Origin: Pseudomonas syringae
GTDB taxonomy: Bacteria; Pseudomonadota; Gammaproteobacteria; Pseudomonadales; Pseudomonadaceae
DNA length: 64,000 nt
Reading direction: 5' to 3'
Assembly: GCF_000737245.1 (NCBI RefSeq)
Contig: NZ_JPQU01000017.1
Location: forward strand, 82,262 to 146,261
The notes under the pieces were generated by a model. The model was not told the DNA's origin. It saw only the letters and a list, made by a program, of their open reading frames with translations, and did not search any database. The position numbers and the translations under genes were made by a program. This document shows positions 37,629-48,594 of this stretch, one piece after another. Within the stretch, counting starts at the first letter, position 1. Each line of letters opens with the position of its first letter.

Positions 37629-40600
37629 ACATCTCCAGACTGTTCATCCTGCGTCCGGTCGCAACCACGCTGAGCATGCTGGCCATCGTACTGGCCGGTT
37701 TGATCGCTTACAAATTGCTCCCGGTTTCGGCACTGCCACAGGTCGATTACCCGACTATTCGGGTGATGACCCTGTATCCCGGCGCCAGTCCCCAGGTGAT
37801 GACCAGCGCAGTGACGGCACCACTTGAGCGTCAGTTCGGGCAAATGCCCGGTCTGACCCAGATGGCGTCCACCAGTTCTGGCGGCGCATCGGTCATTACG
37901 TTGCGTTTCAGTCTCGACTTGAATATGGACGTGGCCGAGCAGGAAGTGCAGGCGGCGATCAATGGCGCGACCAACCTGTTGCCCAGCGACATGCCGGCCC
38001 CACCGGTCTATAACAAGGTCAATCCGGCCGATACCCCGGTGCTGACCCTGGCTATTACGTCGAAAACCATGCTGCTGCCCAAGCTCAACGATCTGGTCGA
38101 TACGCGCATGGCGCAGAAGATCTCCCAGATCAGCGGCGTCGGCATGGTCAGCATCGCCGGTGGACAACGCCAGGCGGTGCGGATCAAGGTCAATCCCGAG
38201 GCGCTGGCCGCCAATGGCTTGAACCTGGCAGACGTACGCACTTTGATCGGTGCGTCCAACGTCAACCAGCCCAAGGGTAACTTTGACGGTCCGACCCGGG
38301 TCTCGATGCTGGATGCCAACGACCAGCTCAAGTCGCCGGAAGAGTATGCCAACCTGATTCTGGCCTACAGCAACGGTGCGCCGCTGCGGCTCAAGGATGT
38401 GGCTGAGATTGTTGACGGCGCCGAGAACGAGCGTCTGGCAGCCTGGGCCAATGAAAATCAAGCGGTTCTGCTCAATATCCAGCGCCAGCCGGGTGCCAAC
38501 GTGATTGAGGTGGTGGATCGCATCAAGGCTTTGCTACCGAGCATCACCGATAACCTGCCGGCCGGACTGGATGTTGTGGTACTGACTGACCGCACCCAGA
38601 CTATTCGTGCCGCAGTGACCGACGTGCAACATGAATTGCTGATCGCCATCGTCCTGGTGGTGTTGGTGACGTTCCTGTTTCTGCGTCGCTTCAGCGCGAC
38701 GATCATCCCGTCGATTGCAGTACCGCTGTCGCTGGTCGGCACCTTCGGGGTGATGTATCTGGCAGGCTTTTCAGTCAACAATCTGACGCTGATGGCGATG
38801 ACCATTGCCACCGGTTTTGTGGTCGATGACGCCATCGTGATGCTGGAGAACATCTCCCGGCACATCGAGGAGGGTGAGTCGCCCATGCAGGCGGCGCTCA
38901 AGGGCGCGAAACAGATCGGCTTCACGCTGGTTTCCCTGACCATCTCACTGATAGCGGTATTGATTCCATTGTTGTTCATGGCTGACGTTGTCGGGCGGCT
39001 GTTCCGCGAGTTCGCCATCACCCTGGCCGTGGCGATTCTGATTTCGCTGGTGGTGTCACTGACGCTGACGCCAATGATGTGCGCGCGACTGCTCAAGCGC
39101 GAACCCAAGGAAGAAGAGCAGGGTCGCTTTTATCGTGCCAGCGGTGCCTGGCTGGACTGGCTGGTCGAGGCGTATGGCAACAAATTGCGCTGGGTGCTCA
39201 AGCATCAGCCGCTGACCTTGTTGGTGGCCATCGCCACCCTCGCACTGACGGTGCTGCTCTACATGGTGGTGCCCAAAGGCTTCTTCCCGGTGCAGGATAC
39301 CGGGGTGATTCAGGGCATATCCGAAGCGCCACAGTCGGTATCCTTCGCCGCCATGGGCGAACGCCAGCAGTCACTGGCGAAGATTATTCTGCAGGACCCT
39401 GCGGTCGCCAGTCTTTCGTCCTACATCGGAGTCGATGGCGACAACACCACGCTCAACAGTGGGCGCTTGCTGATCAACCTGAAGCCCCATGCCGATCGCG
39501 ACGTGACGGCAACTCAGATTATCCAGCGCCTGCAGCCGCAACTCGACAAGTTGACGGACATTCGGCTGTTTCTGCAGCCGGTGCAGGACCTGACCATCGA
39601 GGATCGGGTCAGCCGTACCCAGTACCAGTTCAGCATGTCGTCGCCTGACGCGGAAATGCTCAGCCTGTGGAGCGGGAAACTGGTGGACGCCTTGAGCAAA
39701 CGCCCGGAATTGACCGACGTTGCCAGTGACCTGCAAGACAAAGGGTTGCAGGTTTATCTGCTGATTGATCGGGACGCCGCCAGTCGCCTCGGGGTGACAG
39801 TGGCGAACATCACCGACGCTTTGTATGACGCGTTCGGTCAGCGGCAGATTTCCACGATCTACACCCAGGCCAGCCAGTATCGGGTGGTGTTGCAGGCCGC
39901 TTCCGGCAATGAGCTGGGCCCGCAGGCGCTGGAGCAGATTCACGTCAAGACCACCGATGGCGCGCAGGTCAAGCTGTCCAGTCTGGCCAGGGTCGAACAG
40001 CGTCAGGCGCAGCTGGCAATCACTCACCTGGGGCAGTTCCCGGCGGTAATGATGTCGTTCAACCTTGCGCCGGATGTGTCGCTGGGTGCGGCGGTGGAGG
40101 TGATCGAGCAGGTGCAGAGGGACATCGGCATGCCTGCCGGGGTGCAGACCCAGTTCCAGGGCGCGGCGGAGGCTTTCCAGGCTTCGTTGTCCAGTACGCT
40201 GCTGCTGATTCTGGCGGCGGTAGTCACCATGTACATCGTGCTGGGTGTTCTATACGAAAGTTACATCCATCCCATCACCATTCTGTCGACCTTGCCGTCG
40301 GCCGCCGTTGGCGCGTTGCTGGCGCTGCTGATCAGCGGCAATGATCTGGGGATGATTGCCATTATCGGCATCATCCTGTTGATCGGCATCGTCAAGAAAA
40401 ACGCGATCATGATGATCGACTTCGCGCTGGACGCCGAACGTAACCGTGGCGTTGATCCTGAAACTGCGATCTATGAAGCGGCGCTACTGCGTTTCCGACC
40501 GATCCTGATGACCACCATGGCGGCGTTGTTCGGTGCTGTGCCACTGATGCTCGCCACCGGCTCCGGCGCTGAATTGCGTCAGCCGTTGGGATTGGTGATG

Positions 40601-40720
40601 GTCGGCGGACTGATGCTCAGTCAGGTACTGACCTTGTTCACTACGCCAGTTATCTATCTCTATTTTGATCGTCTTGGACGCCGATTCCGGGGCTCCGAGC
40701 CAAAAGAGGTGGCGGTATGA
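37625..40720 (+). CDS. muxB: RND efflux transporter MuxB (MdtB-like)
   Basis: The 1031-residue HAE1-type RND pump has 12 membrane helices and two large periplasmic loops. The opening [39 protein letters not shown] is diagnostic of the MdtB branch. The TM4 proton-relay Asp pair is in [15 protein letters not shown], and the second-half [12 protein letters not shown] segment is present. MuxB and MuxC work as a heteromeric pump with MuxA and OpmB; in P. aeruginosa this system exports several antibiotics. It is translationally coupled to muxA. The gap to muxC (94 bp) contains a repeat. Confidence 0.94.
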   Translation: MNISRLFILRPVATTLSMLAIVLAGLIAYKLLPVSALPQVDYPTIRVMTLYPGASPQVMTSAVTAPLERQFGQMPGLTQMASTSSGGASVITLRFSLDLNMDVAEQEVQAAINGATNLLPSDMPAPPVYNKVNPADTPVLTLAITSKTMLLPKLNDLVDTRMAQKISQISGVGMVSIAGGQRQAVRIKVNPEALAANGLNLADVRTLIGASNVNQPKGNFDGPTRVSMLDANDQLKSPEEYANLILAYSNGAPLRLKDVAEIVDGAENERLAAWANENQAVLLNIQRQPGANVIEVVDRIKALLPSITDNLPAGLDVVVLTDRTQTIRAAVTDVQHELLIAIVLVVLVTFLFLRRFSATIIPSIAVPLSLVGTFGVMYLAGFSVNNLTLMAMTIATGFVVDDAIVMLENISRHIEEGESPMQAALKGAKQIGFTLVSLTISLIAVLIPLLFMADVVGRLFREFAITLAVAILISLVVSLTLTPMMCARLLKREPKEEEQGRFYRASGAWLDWLVEAYGNKLRWVLKHQPLTLLVAIATLALTVLLYMVVPKGFFPVQDTGVIQGISEAPQSVSFAAMGERQQSLAKIILQDPAVASLSSYIGVDGDNTTLNSGRLLINLKPHADRDVTATQIIQRLQPQLDKLTDIRLFLQPVQDLTIEDRVSRTQYQFSMSSPDAEMLSLWSGKLVDALSKRPELTDVASDLQDKGLQVYLLIDRDAASRLGVTVANITDALYDAFGQRQISTIYTQASQYRVVLQAASGNELGPQALEQIHVKTTDGAQVKLSSLARVEQRQAQLAITHLGQFPAVMMSFNLAPDVSLGAAVEVIEQVQRDIGMPAGVQTQFQGAAEAFQASLSSTLLLILAAVVTMYIVLGVLYESYIHPITILSTLPSAAVGALLALLISGNDLGMIAIIGIILLIGIVKKNAIMMIDFALDAERNRGVDPETAIYEAALLRFRPILMTTMAALFGAVPLMLATGSGAELRQPLGLVMVGGLMLSQVLTLFTTPVIYLYFDRLGRRFRGSEPKEVAV

Positions 40721-40727
40721 GGCGTAG

Positions 40728-40812
40728 CTATAAGCTTCAAGCTTCAAGCGGCAAGAGGGTTGTTCTCGACTTTTGCGCTTGCAGCTCGCAGCTTGCAGCC
40801 TGGAGCTGCTCC
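40728..40812. repeat. Imperfect inverted repeat (AAGCTTCAAGC / GCTTGCAGC type) between muxB and muxC
   Basis: The spacer reads as AGCTATAAGCTTCAAGCTTC, a central loop, then GCTTGCAGCTCGCAGCTTGC, which are imperfect reverse complements. This resembles another Pseudomonas intergenic repeat family. The other two junctions of this operon overlap by 4 bp, so the element appears to have separated muxB from muxC. Confidence 0.6.
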
Positions 40813-40814
40813 CA

Positions 40815-43800
40815 ATGAACCTGTCCGGCCCCTTCATCCGCAGACCGGTAGCCACCATGCTTCTGAGTCTGGCAATCATGTTGCTCGGTGGCGTGAGCTT
40901 CGGCCTGCTGCCGGTGGCACCGCTGCCGAACATGGACTTTCCGGTGATTGTGGTGTCGGCCAGCTTGCCAGGGGCCAGCCCGGAAATCATGGCTTCCAGC
41001 GTTGCGACTCCTCTGGAGCGCTCCCTGGGTTCCATTGCCGGGGTCAACACCATGAGCAGCCGGTCGAGCCAGGGTTCGACCCGGATTATTCTGCAATTTG
41101 ATCTGGATCGCGACATCAACGGTGCGGCTCGGGAAGTACAGGCAGCGATCAACGCCTCGCGTAATCTGCTGCCCAGCGGCATGCGCAGCATGCCGACCTA
41201 CAAGAAGGTCAACCCGTCTCAGGCACCGATCATGGTCCTGTCGCTGACCTCCGATGTGCTGCAGAAGGGCCAGCTTTACGACGTCGCTTCGACGATCCTG
41301 TCGCAAAGCCTTTCGCAGGTCACTGGCGTGGGCGAAATCCAGATCGGCGGCAGTTCTCTGCCAGCGGTACGCATCGAACTTGAGCCGCAGCTGCTCGATC
41401 AGTACGGTGTTTCCCTGGACGATGTACGGACGACAATTACCGGCGCTAATGTGCGTCGGCCCAAGGGCTCGGTCGAGAACTCGCAGTACAACTGGCAGGT
41501 GCAGGCCAACGATCAACTCGAGAAAGCTGCAGATTACGAATCGCTGATTATCCGCTATCAGGACGGCGCGGCTTTGCGCCTCAAGGATGTAGCGAAAGTC
41601 AGCGATGCAGTGGAGAACCGTTACAACTCCGGGTTCTTCAACGATAAAGGAGCGGTTCTGCTGGTGATCAACCGCCAGGCCGGGGCCAACATCATCGAAA
41701 CCGTGGCGCAGATAAAGGCTCAGTTGCCGGCCCTGGAAGCGGTACTGCCGGCCAGCGTCAAGCTGGAACTGGCCCTGGATCGCTCGCCGGTTATCAAGGC
41801 CACCTTGCACGAGGCGGAAATGACCCTGCTGATCGCCGTCGCGCTGGTGATCATGGTGGTGTATCTGTTCCTGGGCAATTTCCGCGCGTCCCTGATCCCC
41901 ACGTTGGCGGTGCCGGTGTCGCTGGTGGGCACGTTCGCCTTTATGTACCTGTACGGTTTCTCGCTGAACAACCTGTCGTTGATGGCGCTGATTCTCGCTA
42001 CGGGGCTGGTGGTGGACGACGCCATTGTGGTGCTGGAGAACATTTCCAGGCATATCGACAATGGCATGCCGCCTATGGAGGCGTCGTATCTAGGGGCCAA
42101 GGAAGTAGGCTTCACCCTGATGGCGATGAACATATCGCTGGTGGCGGTCTTTATTTCGATCCTGTTCATGGGCGGTCTGGTCGAGAGTCTGTTCCGGGAG
42201 TTCTCCATTACGCTGTCGGCGTCGATCCTCGTGTCGTTGGTGGTTTCCCTGACCCTGACGCCCATGCTTTGCGCCCGCTGGCTCAAACCCCATGTGCCTG
42301 GCAGCGAGAACCGGTTGCAACGCTGGAGCAACCGGGTCAACGAGCGCATGGTCGCCGGTTACGATCGCAGCCTTGGCTGGGTGATGCGTCACAGGCGCCT
42401 GACATTGCTCAGCCTGCTGGTCACGGTGGTCGTCAACGTGGCGTTGTATGTGGTGGTGCCCAAGACCTTTCTGCCGACTCAGGACACCGGGCAACTGGTG
42501 GGCTTCGTGCGCGGCGACGACGGGCTTTCGTTTTCGGTGATGCAGCCAAAGATGGAGATTTTCCGTCGAGCGATTCTGGCTGATCCGGCGGTGGACTCCA
42601 TAGCCGGTTTCATCGGCGGCAACAGCGGCACCAATAACGCCTTTTTGCTGGTTCGCCTCAAGCCTATCGAGCAGCGCAAGCTTTCCGCCGAGCAGGTTGT
42701 GGAGCGCTTGCGCAAAGAAATGCCGAAGGTACCGGGCGGACGGGTGTTCCTCACGCCCGACCAGGATCTGCAGTTGGGTGGTGGCCGTGAGCAGACTACC
42801 TCGGCGTATCAGTACATTCTGCAAAGTGGTGATCTTGCCGCATTGCGCCTGTGGTACCCGAAAGTAGTCGCGGCGCTCAAGGCCTTGCCGGAGCTGACCG
42901 CTATTGATGCCCGTGAAGGGCGAGGGGCCCAGCAAGTCACATTGCAGGTCAATCGTGATACGGCCAAACGCCTGGGTATCGACATGGATATGGTCACGGC
43001 GGTCCTCAACAACGCCTACAGCCAGCGTCAGGTCTCGACCATCTACGACAGCCTGAACCAGTACAAGGTGGTGATGGAGGTCAATCCGAAATACGCCCAG
43101 GACCCGGTGACGCTGGAGCAGGTCCAGGTCATCACCAAAGACGGCAATCGGGTGCCACTGTCCAGCATTGCCCATTACGAGCGCACCCTGGCCGATGACA
43201 GTGTTTCCCACGATGGGCAGTTTGCTTCGGAAAACATTTCATTCGATGTCGCCGAAGGGTATAGCGTTGACCAGGCCACCATCGCCATCGAGCGCGCGGT
43301 GGCTCAGGTAGGATTGCCGTCGGACGTCATCGCCAAAATGGCCGGTACCGCCAGTGCCTTTGCTGCCACCCAGAAAAGTCAGCCCTGGATGATTCTCGGT
43401 GCGTTACTGGCGGTCTATCTGGTGCTGGGCATCTTGTACGAAAGCTACATCCATCCGTTGACAATCCTTTCGACGCTGCCATCGGCCGGAGTAGGGGCGC
43501 TGCTGAGCATTTATGTGATTGGGTCGCAATTCAGCCTTATTTCGCTGCTGGGCCTGTTTTTGCTGATCGGCGTGGTCAAGAAAAACGCGATCATGATGAT
43601 CGACCTGGCGCTGCAGCTTGAGCGCGACAGCGGCATGAGCCCGGAGGAATCGATCCGGATGGCATGCCTGCAGCGTTTGCGGCCTATCCTGATGACCACG
43701 ATGGCCGCCATTCTCGGTGCCTTGCCGTTGTTGCTCAGCAGTGCGGCTGGCGCCGAAATGCGTCGCCCTTTGGGCCTGACCATTATTGGTGGGCTGGTTT

Positions 43801-43922
43801 TCAGCCAGGTTCTGACCCTTTACACCACTCCGGTGGTTTACCTTTATCTCGACCGACTGCGCCATCGCTTCAACAAGTGGCGCGGCGTGCGTACTGATGC
43901 TGCTCTGGAAACTCCGCTATGA
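40815..43922 (+). CDS. muxC: RND efflux transporter MuxC (MdtC-like)
   Basis: The 1035-residue second RND pump subunit of the operon opens with FIRRPVATMLLSLAIMLLGGVSFGLLPVAPLPNMDFPVI, typical of the MdtC branch. The TM4 acidic pair is in TGLVVDDAIVVLENI and [12 protein letters not shown] is conserved. It pairs with MuxB. ATG 40815 was chosen because GGAG precedes it and because the family starts with MNLSGPFIRRPV; the frame extends to 40773 into the repeat. The stop overlaps opmB (ATGA). Confidence 0.94.
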   Translation: MNLSGPFIRRPVATMLLSLAIMLLGGVSFGLLPVAPLPNMDFPVIVVSASLPGASPEIMASSVATPLERSLGSIAGVNTMSSRSSQGSTRIILQFDLDRDINGAAREVQAAINASRNLLPSGMRSMPTYKKVNPSQAPIMVLSLTSDVLQKGQLYDVASTILSQSLSQVTGVGEIQIGGSSLPAVRIELEPQLLDQYGVSLDDVRTTITGANVRRPKGSVENSQYNWQVQANDQLEKAADYESLIIRYQDGAALRLKDVAKVSDAVENRYNSGFFNDKGAVLLVINRQAGANIIETVAQIKAQLPALEAVLPASVKLELALDRSPVIKATLHEAEMTLLIAVALVIMVVYLFLGNFRASLIPTLAVPVSLVGTFAFMYLYGFSLNNLSLMALILATGLVVDDAIVVLENISRHIDNGMPPMEASYLGAKEVGFTLMAMNISLVAVFISILFMGGLVESLFREFSITLSASILVSLVVSLTLTPMLCARWLKPHVPGSENRLQRWSNRVNERMVAGYDRSLGWVMRHRRLTLLSLLVTVVVNVALYVVVPKTFLPTQDTGQLVGFVRGDDGLSFSVMQPKMEIFRRAILADPAVDSIAGFIGGNSGTNNAFLLVRLKPIEQRKLSAEQVVERLRKEMPKVPGGRVFLTPDQDLQLGGGREQTTSAYQYILQSGDLAALRLWYPKVVAALKALPELTAIDAREGRGAQQVTLQVNRDTAKRLGIDMDMVTAVLNNAYSQRQVSTIYDSLNQYKVVMEVNPKYAQDPVTLEQVQVITKDGNRVPLSSIAHYERTLADDSVSHDGQFASENISFDVAEGYSVDQATIAIERAVAQVGLPSDVIAKMAGTASAFAATQKSQPWMILGALLAVYLVLGILYESYIHPLTILSTLPSAGVGALLSIYVIGSQFSLISLLGLFLLIGVVKKNAIMMIDLALQLERDSGMSPEESIRMACLQRLRPILMTTMAAILGALPLLLSSAAGAEMRRPLGLTIIGGLVFSQVLTLYTTPVVYLYLDRLRHRFNKWRGVRTDAALETPL

Positions 43923-45397
43923 CCGAACACCGCAAGATTGACGCCATCAAGCACTGGCCTGCACGTACTTTTGGCCTGGGGCTGTGTGCTCTGCTGTTGA
44001 GTGCCTGCGCGGTGGGGCCTGACTATAAGACGCCAGAGATGCCGACACCGGTGCAGTTCAAGGCGGCCGAAGGCTGGAAACAGGCTGCACCCAGTGATGC
44101 AATGGCGCGCGGAGCCTGGTGGGAGGTTTACGGCGACGCGCAACTGAACGGGTTGGTGGAGAAACTCAACAGCTCCAACCAGACCGTCGCCCAATACGAG
44201 GCTCAGTACCGTCAGGCCAAAGCACTGGTGCGCAGTTCCCGTGGGGCATTTTTCCCGACGCTCGACCTGAGCGCGGGCAAAACACGCTCCAGCCAAGGCG
44301 CGGGCAGCAGCAGTTCGAGCCTGACCTCTTCGAATAGCGGCATACGCGACACCTACAGCACCCAACTGGGCGTCAGCTGGGAAGCGGATATCTGGGGCAA
44401 GCTACGCCGGGGTCTGGAAGCCGATAAAGCCAGTGCTCAGGCAAGCCTCGCAGATCTGGCGGCCATGCAGCTAAGCCTGCAATCGGAACTGGTGCAGAAC
44501 TACCTGCAATTACGGGTAATCGATGAGCAGAAACGACTATTGGAGGCCACGGTCGACGCCTATCAGCGCTCCCTCACGCTGACCCAGAATCAATACCGCG
44601 CTGGCATTTCCGGACGTGATGCTGTCGCACAGGCGCAGACCCAGCTTAAAAGTACTCAGGCGGATCTGATTGATCTGGTCTGGCAGCGCGCACAGTTCGA
44701 AAACGCTATCGCCGTGCTCATGGGGCAGGCTCCGGCAGATTTCAGTCTGGCGGTTACCACAACCATTCCGGAGTTGCCGCAGATTCCCGTCGCATTGCCT
44801 TCGCAGTTGCTGGAACGACGGCCTGACATCGCCGCAGCCGAGCGTTCGGTGATGGCTGCCAACGCCAATATAGGGATCGCAAAAGCCGCTTATTATCCCG
44901 ACCTGTCACTGAGTCTCAGCGGCGGCTACAGCAGCAGTACCTTCTCCAACTGGATCAGTCTGCCGAACCGTTTCTGGTCGGTCGGCCCGAAGTTGGCCAT
45001 GACCCTGTTCGATGGCGGGCAGCGCTCGGCGGAAGTGGATCGTACCGAAGCAGTCTACGACCAGACAGTCGCCCAATACCGCCAGACCGTGCTCAGTGGT
45101 TTTCAGGAAGTCGAAAACTACCTGATACAGCTAAAGGTGTATCAGGACGAATCAGCGGTGCGGGCTGAAGCGCTGGCTGCCGCCCGTGATTCGTTGCGCC
45201 TGACCAGCAATCAATACAAGGCAGGTCTGATTGGTTATCTGGATGTGGTCAATGTGCAGGCCACGGCCTTGAGCAATGAACGAAGTGTGTTGACGCTACT
45301 GCAAAGCCGGTTGATCGCCAGTGTGCAGTTGATTGCCGCCTTGGGTGGGGGGTGGAATGCGGAGAGTGGGCTGGATATTGAGGCGTCGAAGGACTGA
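43919..45397 (+). CDS. opmB: Outer-membrane efflux lipoprotein OpmB
   Basis: The 492-residue NodT/OprM-family channel has a signal peptide with the lipobox LLLSACAVGPDY (lipidated Cys), two outer-membrane-efflux repeats with long helical segments (NQTVAQYEAQYRQAKALVRSS, SLRLTSNQYKAGLIGYLDVVN) and the QLLERRPDIAAAE motif. It forms the trimeric exit duct for MuxABC. The ATG overlaps the muxC stop by 4 bp, so it closes the operon. No terminator is evident; a half REP element lies about 50 bp downstream. Confidence 0.94.
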   Translation: MTEHRKIDAIKHWPARTFGLGLCALLLSACAVGPDYKTPEMPTPVQFKAAEGWKQAAPSDAMARGAWWEVYGDAQLNGLVEKLNSSNQTVAQYEAQYRQAKALVRSSRGAFFPTLDLSAGKTRSSQGAGSSSSSLTSSNSGIRDTYSTQLGVSWEADIWGKLRRGLEADKASAQASLADLAAMQLSLQSELVQNYLQLRVIDEQKRLLEATVDAYQRSLTLTQNQYRAGISGRDAVAQAQTQLKSTQADLIDLVWQRAQFENAIAVLMGQAPADFSLAVTTTIPELPQIPVALPSQLLERRPDIAAAERSVMAANANIGIAKAAYYPDLSLSLSGGYSSSTFSNWISLPNRFWSVGPKLAMTLFDGGQRSAEVDRTEAVYDQTVAQYRQTVLSGFQEVENYLIQLKVYQDESAVRAEALAAARDSLRLTSNQYKAGLIGYLDVVNVQATALSNERSVLTLLQSRLIASVQLIAALGGGWNAESGLDIEASKD

Positions 45398-45443
45398 ACA
45401 GCGTTTGCACATCCGTTGCTGGCGGGGGGAAGACTAACCACAG

Positions 45444-45470
45444 CCTTCGCGCATGAATTCGCTCCCACGG
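45444..45470. repeat. Half REP element (GAATTCGCTCCCAC family)
   Basis: The single right-hand copy CTTCGCGCATGAATTCGCTC has no matching left copy nearby. It is a decayed member of the family seen at 23408. The rest of the 212-bp gap holds no gene. Confidence 0.7.
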
Positions 45471-45609
45471 AATCACTCGCTCCAACGGCTGACTGCCTCG
45501 CAAATCAGTGGGCTCCACGAGCCGTTTCAATCTGATAGCAAACAGCCATATTTGCGACGAGTGAACGCGACATTTGGTAGGAACCCGGTAGAATCGCCTC
45601 CTCTTTTGA

Positions 45610-47790
45610 ATGGGCATGGATACGCTCAATTATCCAGGTCATTGGCCCTTCATGCTGATCGGTAGTTACACCCCCTCGCTGGTTCTAATCTCAATCCTCG
45701 TCGCCGTACTGGCTGCTTACACCTCGCTGGACCTTGCCGGGCGCATCGCTTCGGCCAAGGGCAGGGCGCAGGCAGTCTGGATGTCTGGCGGCGCGTTCTC
45801 CATGGGCGTGGGGATCTGGTCGACGCACTTCATTGGCATGCTGGCCTTTGAGTTACCTATTGAGGTGGCCTTCGATTTACCGATCACGTTTCTGTCGTTA
45901 TTGATTGCCATTCTGTCCGCCGGACTGGCCTTGTGGCTGGTCAGCCAGCCGCGCCTGCCCGGGTTGCAGCTGAGCCTGGGTGCCATATTCATGGGCGCCG
46001 GTATCAGCGCCATGCACTACACCGGCATGGCTTCGCTGCGCATGTATCCGAGCATCAGCTATGACGCCGTGACCGTCGCTGCCTCCTGGTTAATCGCCAT
46101 CGTGGCCTCTGCCGCTGCGTTGTGGATTGCGTTTCGTTTGCGCGAGCAAAAGCCCAATGTCCACCTTGCCCGTGGTGGCGCCGCTGTAGTGATGGGGCTG
46201 GCGATTGTGGGCATGCATTACACCGGCATGGCCGCTGCCAACTTTTCCGAAAACAGTTTCTGTGGCGCTCTTGGCGAGGGAATAGCGCCCAGTGGCCTGG
46301 TTTCTCTGGTACTGGTGACGAGTCTGGCGGTGTTCACAATCACGCTGCTGACGTCGATTCTCGATGCGCGAATGGAGTCGCGCACGGCGCTTCTGACCCG
46401 GTCTCTGACCGAGGCCAACCGAGAGCTGACGCACTTGGCGCAGCACGACACCTTGACCGGTTTACCCAATCGGGTTCTGTTGGCCGAACGCATAGAACGG
46501 GCCATGCAGCGTATCAATGCCAAGGGTGGCAGTTTTGCCTTGATGTTCATGGATCTGGATGGCTTCAAGCCGGTCAACGACGCCTTCGGCCATCACATTG
46601 GTGATCAGTTGTTGCGTGAGGTAGGCCTGCGTCTGAGGGCCAATCTGCACCGCGAGGACACACTCGCCCGCATTGGCGGCGACGAATTCGTGCTACTGGT
46701 TGAGTTGGACGACCTGGATGATGCGGCACTGATCGCGGCACGCCAGGTCAATGTGATCGGGCAGCCGTTCCAGATTGCCGATCATTTGTTGCAGGTCTCG
46801 GTAAGTATTGGCATCAGCCTGTATCCCGGTGGTGGGGTAACTCCCGAAGAGCTGCTGATGAATGCTGACGCCGCCATGTATCACGCCAAGGATGCCGGAA
46901 AGAACGGTTACAGCTTTTTCAACAGTTCCATGAACACCGACGCCCGCAATCAGCTGGACCTGTTGCAGGATTTGCGGGTTGCCCTCAAGTACAAACATTT
47001 CTGCCTGTTCTACCAGCCCAAGTTCGATGCCCTTACGGGCGAACCGGTGGGCGCAGAGGCTCTCCTGCGCTGGAACCATCCACAACGGGGGCTGCTGCAA
47101 CCCGACACGTTCATCGGCATGGCTGAGAAAACAGGTCTGATCATCGGCATCGGCGAGTGGGTGTTGGACGAAGCTTGCCGGCAGATGCGGGTCTGGGCGG
47201 ACATGGGTTTCAGCCACTGGCGTATTTCGGTCAATCTGTCGGCCTTGCAGTTCTGCCATTCCAGTCTGGTAGACACCGTCGCCAGAACCCTGGCCCGGCA
47301 CGCTCTGGCGCCCAACAGCCTGACCCTTGAGATCACGGAAACCACGGCGATGAACGACACCGAAGCCAGTGTTACGGTGTTGCGCGAGTTATCCGACATG
47401 GGGGTTGACCTGTCCATCGATGACTTTGGTACCGGCTACTCCAGCCTCATGTACCTCAAGCGTCTGCCTGCCAATGAGCTCAAGATCGACCGTGGTTTTG
47501 TTCGCGATCTGGATCATGACAGCAACGATGCCGCGATCATCTCGGCGATTGTCGCCCTTGGCAGGGCATTGAATCTGCGCATCGTAGCGGAAGGAATCGA
47601 AACTCATCGTCAACAGAGCTTCCTGACCCGCCTGGGCTGCAACTCGCTGCAGGGCTTTTTGCTCGGGCATCCCTTGCCGGCGGAGCGTTTCATGGCCGAT
47701 ATTCATGCAGCTAACGCCAAGTCGTTCCGGAGTGATCTAGACTCTGAACCGGATGAAGCTTTACGGGGGCTGATCCGTTTGCCTGGATAA
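45610..47790 (+). CDS. mucR: MHYT-GGDEF-EAL c-di-GMP enzyme (MucR-like)
   Basis: The 726-residue protein begins with a seven-helix MHYT sensor (about 15-240) showing three MHYT-type motifs: THFIGM, MHYTGMASLRM and MHYTGMAAAN. A GGDEF domain follows with intact GGDEF at 356-360 and an EAL domain with EAL at 483-485, NLSALQF and DDFGTGYSSLMYLKRLP, all key residues present. It may therefore make and break cyclic di-GMP in response to a ligand such as oxygen, CO or NO, proposed for MHYT through copper. In P. aeruginosa, MucR of this layout supports alginate production. Start ATG 45610 or 45616. It appears monocistronic. Confidence 0.9.
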   Translation: MGMDTLNYPGHWPFMLIGSYTPSLVLISILVAVLAAYTSLDLAGRIASAKGRAQAVWMSGGAFSMGVGIWSTHFIGMLAFELPIEVAFDLPITFLSLLIAILSAGLALWLVSQPRLPGLQLSLGAIFMGAGISAMHYTGMASLRMYPSISYDAVTVAASWLIAIVASAAALWIAFRLREQKPNVHLARGGAAVVMGLAIVGMHYTGMAAANFSENSFCGALGEGIAPSGLVSLVLVTSLAVFTITLLTSILDARMESRTALLTRSLTEANRELTHLAQHDTLTGLPNRVLLAERIERAMQRINAKGGSFALMFMDLDGFKPVNDAFGHHIGDQLLREVGLRLRANLHREDTLARIGGDEFVLLVELDDLDDAALIAARQVNVIGQPFQIADHLLQVSVSIGISLYPGGGVTPEELLMNADAAMYHAKDAGKNGYSFFNSSMNTDARNQLDLLQDLRVALKYKHFCLFYQPKFDALTGEPVGAEALLRWNHPQRGLLQPDTFIGMAEKTGLIIGIGEWVLDEACRQMRVWADMGFSHWRISVNLSALQFCHSSLVDTVARTLARHALAPNSLTLEITETTAMNDTEASVTVLRELSDMGVDLSIDDFGTGYSSLMYLKRLPANELKIDRGFVRDLDHDSNDAAIISAIVALGRALNLRIVAEGIETHRQQSFLTRLGCNSLQGFLLGHPLPAERFMADIHAANAKSFRSDLDSEPDEALRGLIRLPG

Positions 47791-47825
47791 CGGCAAGAGC
47801 CTTGGTCCTGATCATTGAACAAGCT

Positions 47826-48584
47826 ATGAGTGAGGTTATGGAGAAAGTTCTCATCATCACGGGCGGTTCCCGAGGTATCGGCGCTGCCACGGCGTTGCTT
47901 GCGGCAACGCAAGGCTATCGGATCTGCATCAACTATATTTCTGATCATGGGGCCGCCGATCGCGTTTGCAGACAGGTACGCGAGTTGGGCGCCATGGCCT
48001 TCGCGGTGCAGGCGGATGTCAGTAATGAAGACGAGATCATCCGACTGTTTGCCAGGGTGGATGCCGAGTTCGGGCCGGTTACCCATCTGGTTAATAACGC
48101 AGCAACCGTGGCGCAGGCGTCTCCAGTGGAAGAAATGAGCGAGTTTCGATTGCTCAAAATGATGATGACCAACGTGGTCGGCCCTATTCTGTGCAGCAAG
48201 CATGCAATTCTGCGTATGTCGCCGCGTCATGGCGGCAGGGGTGGCAGCATCGTCAATGTCTCGTCTGTCGCAGCACGCCTGGGCTCGCCAGGAGAATACG
48301 TTGACTACGCAGCGTCCAAAGGGGCGCTGGATACGTTCACTATCGGCCTGTCCCGGGAAGTGGCCGGGGAAGGTATCCGTGTCAACGCGGTACGACCAGG
48401 CTACATATTTACCGACTTTCATGCGTTGAGCGGTGACCCGAATCGGGTCAGTCGGTTGGAACCGGGTATTCCCATGGGCAGGGGCGGCGTTGCCGAAGAA
48501 GTCGCGGAGGCGATTATCTGGCTGTTGTCGGACAAGGCATCGTACGCCACCGGGACCTTCATCGATCTCGGTGGCGGGCGCTGA
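47826..48584 (+). CDS. Short-chain dehydrogenase/reductase (SDR)
   Basis: The protein has about 252 residues from ATG 47826; ATG 47838 (MEKVLIITGGSRGIG) is an equally good start by homology and the frame reaches 47802. Motifs are TGGSRGIGAATALLA, HLVNNAATV, the Ser in GSIVNVSSVAA, YAASK as Tyr/Lys and the C-terminal ATGTFIDLGGGR. It is an NAD(P)-dependent oxidoreductase of unknown substrate, resembling the sugar or 3-oxoacyl reductase group. The stop lies 11 bp from the end of the convergent DUF3203-like gene. Confidence 0.88.
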   Translation: MSEVMEKVLIITGGSRGIGAATALLAATQGYRICINYISDHGAADRVCRQVRELGAMAFAVQADVSNEDEIIRLFARVDAEFGPVTHLVNNAATVAQASPVEEMSEFRLLKMMMTNVVGPILCSKHAILRMSPRHGGRGGSIVNVSSVAARLGSPGEYVDYAASKGALDTFTIGLSREVAGEGIRVNAVRPGYIFTDFHALSGDPNRVSRLEPGIPMGRGGVAEEVAEAIIWLLSDKASYATGTFIDLGGGR

Positions 48585-48594
48585 CTCAAGCCTC

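Noticed and set aside
40737..42053. 438-codon minus-strand frame opposite muxC
   Set aside because: Antisense to a canonical RND pump, starting and ending without gene signals.
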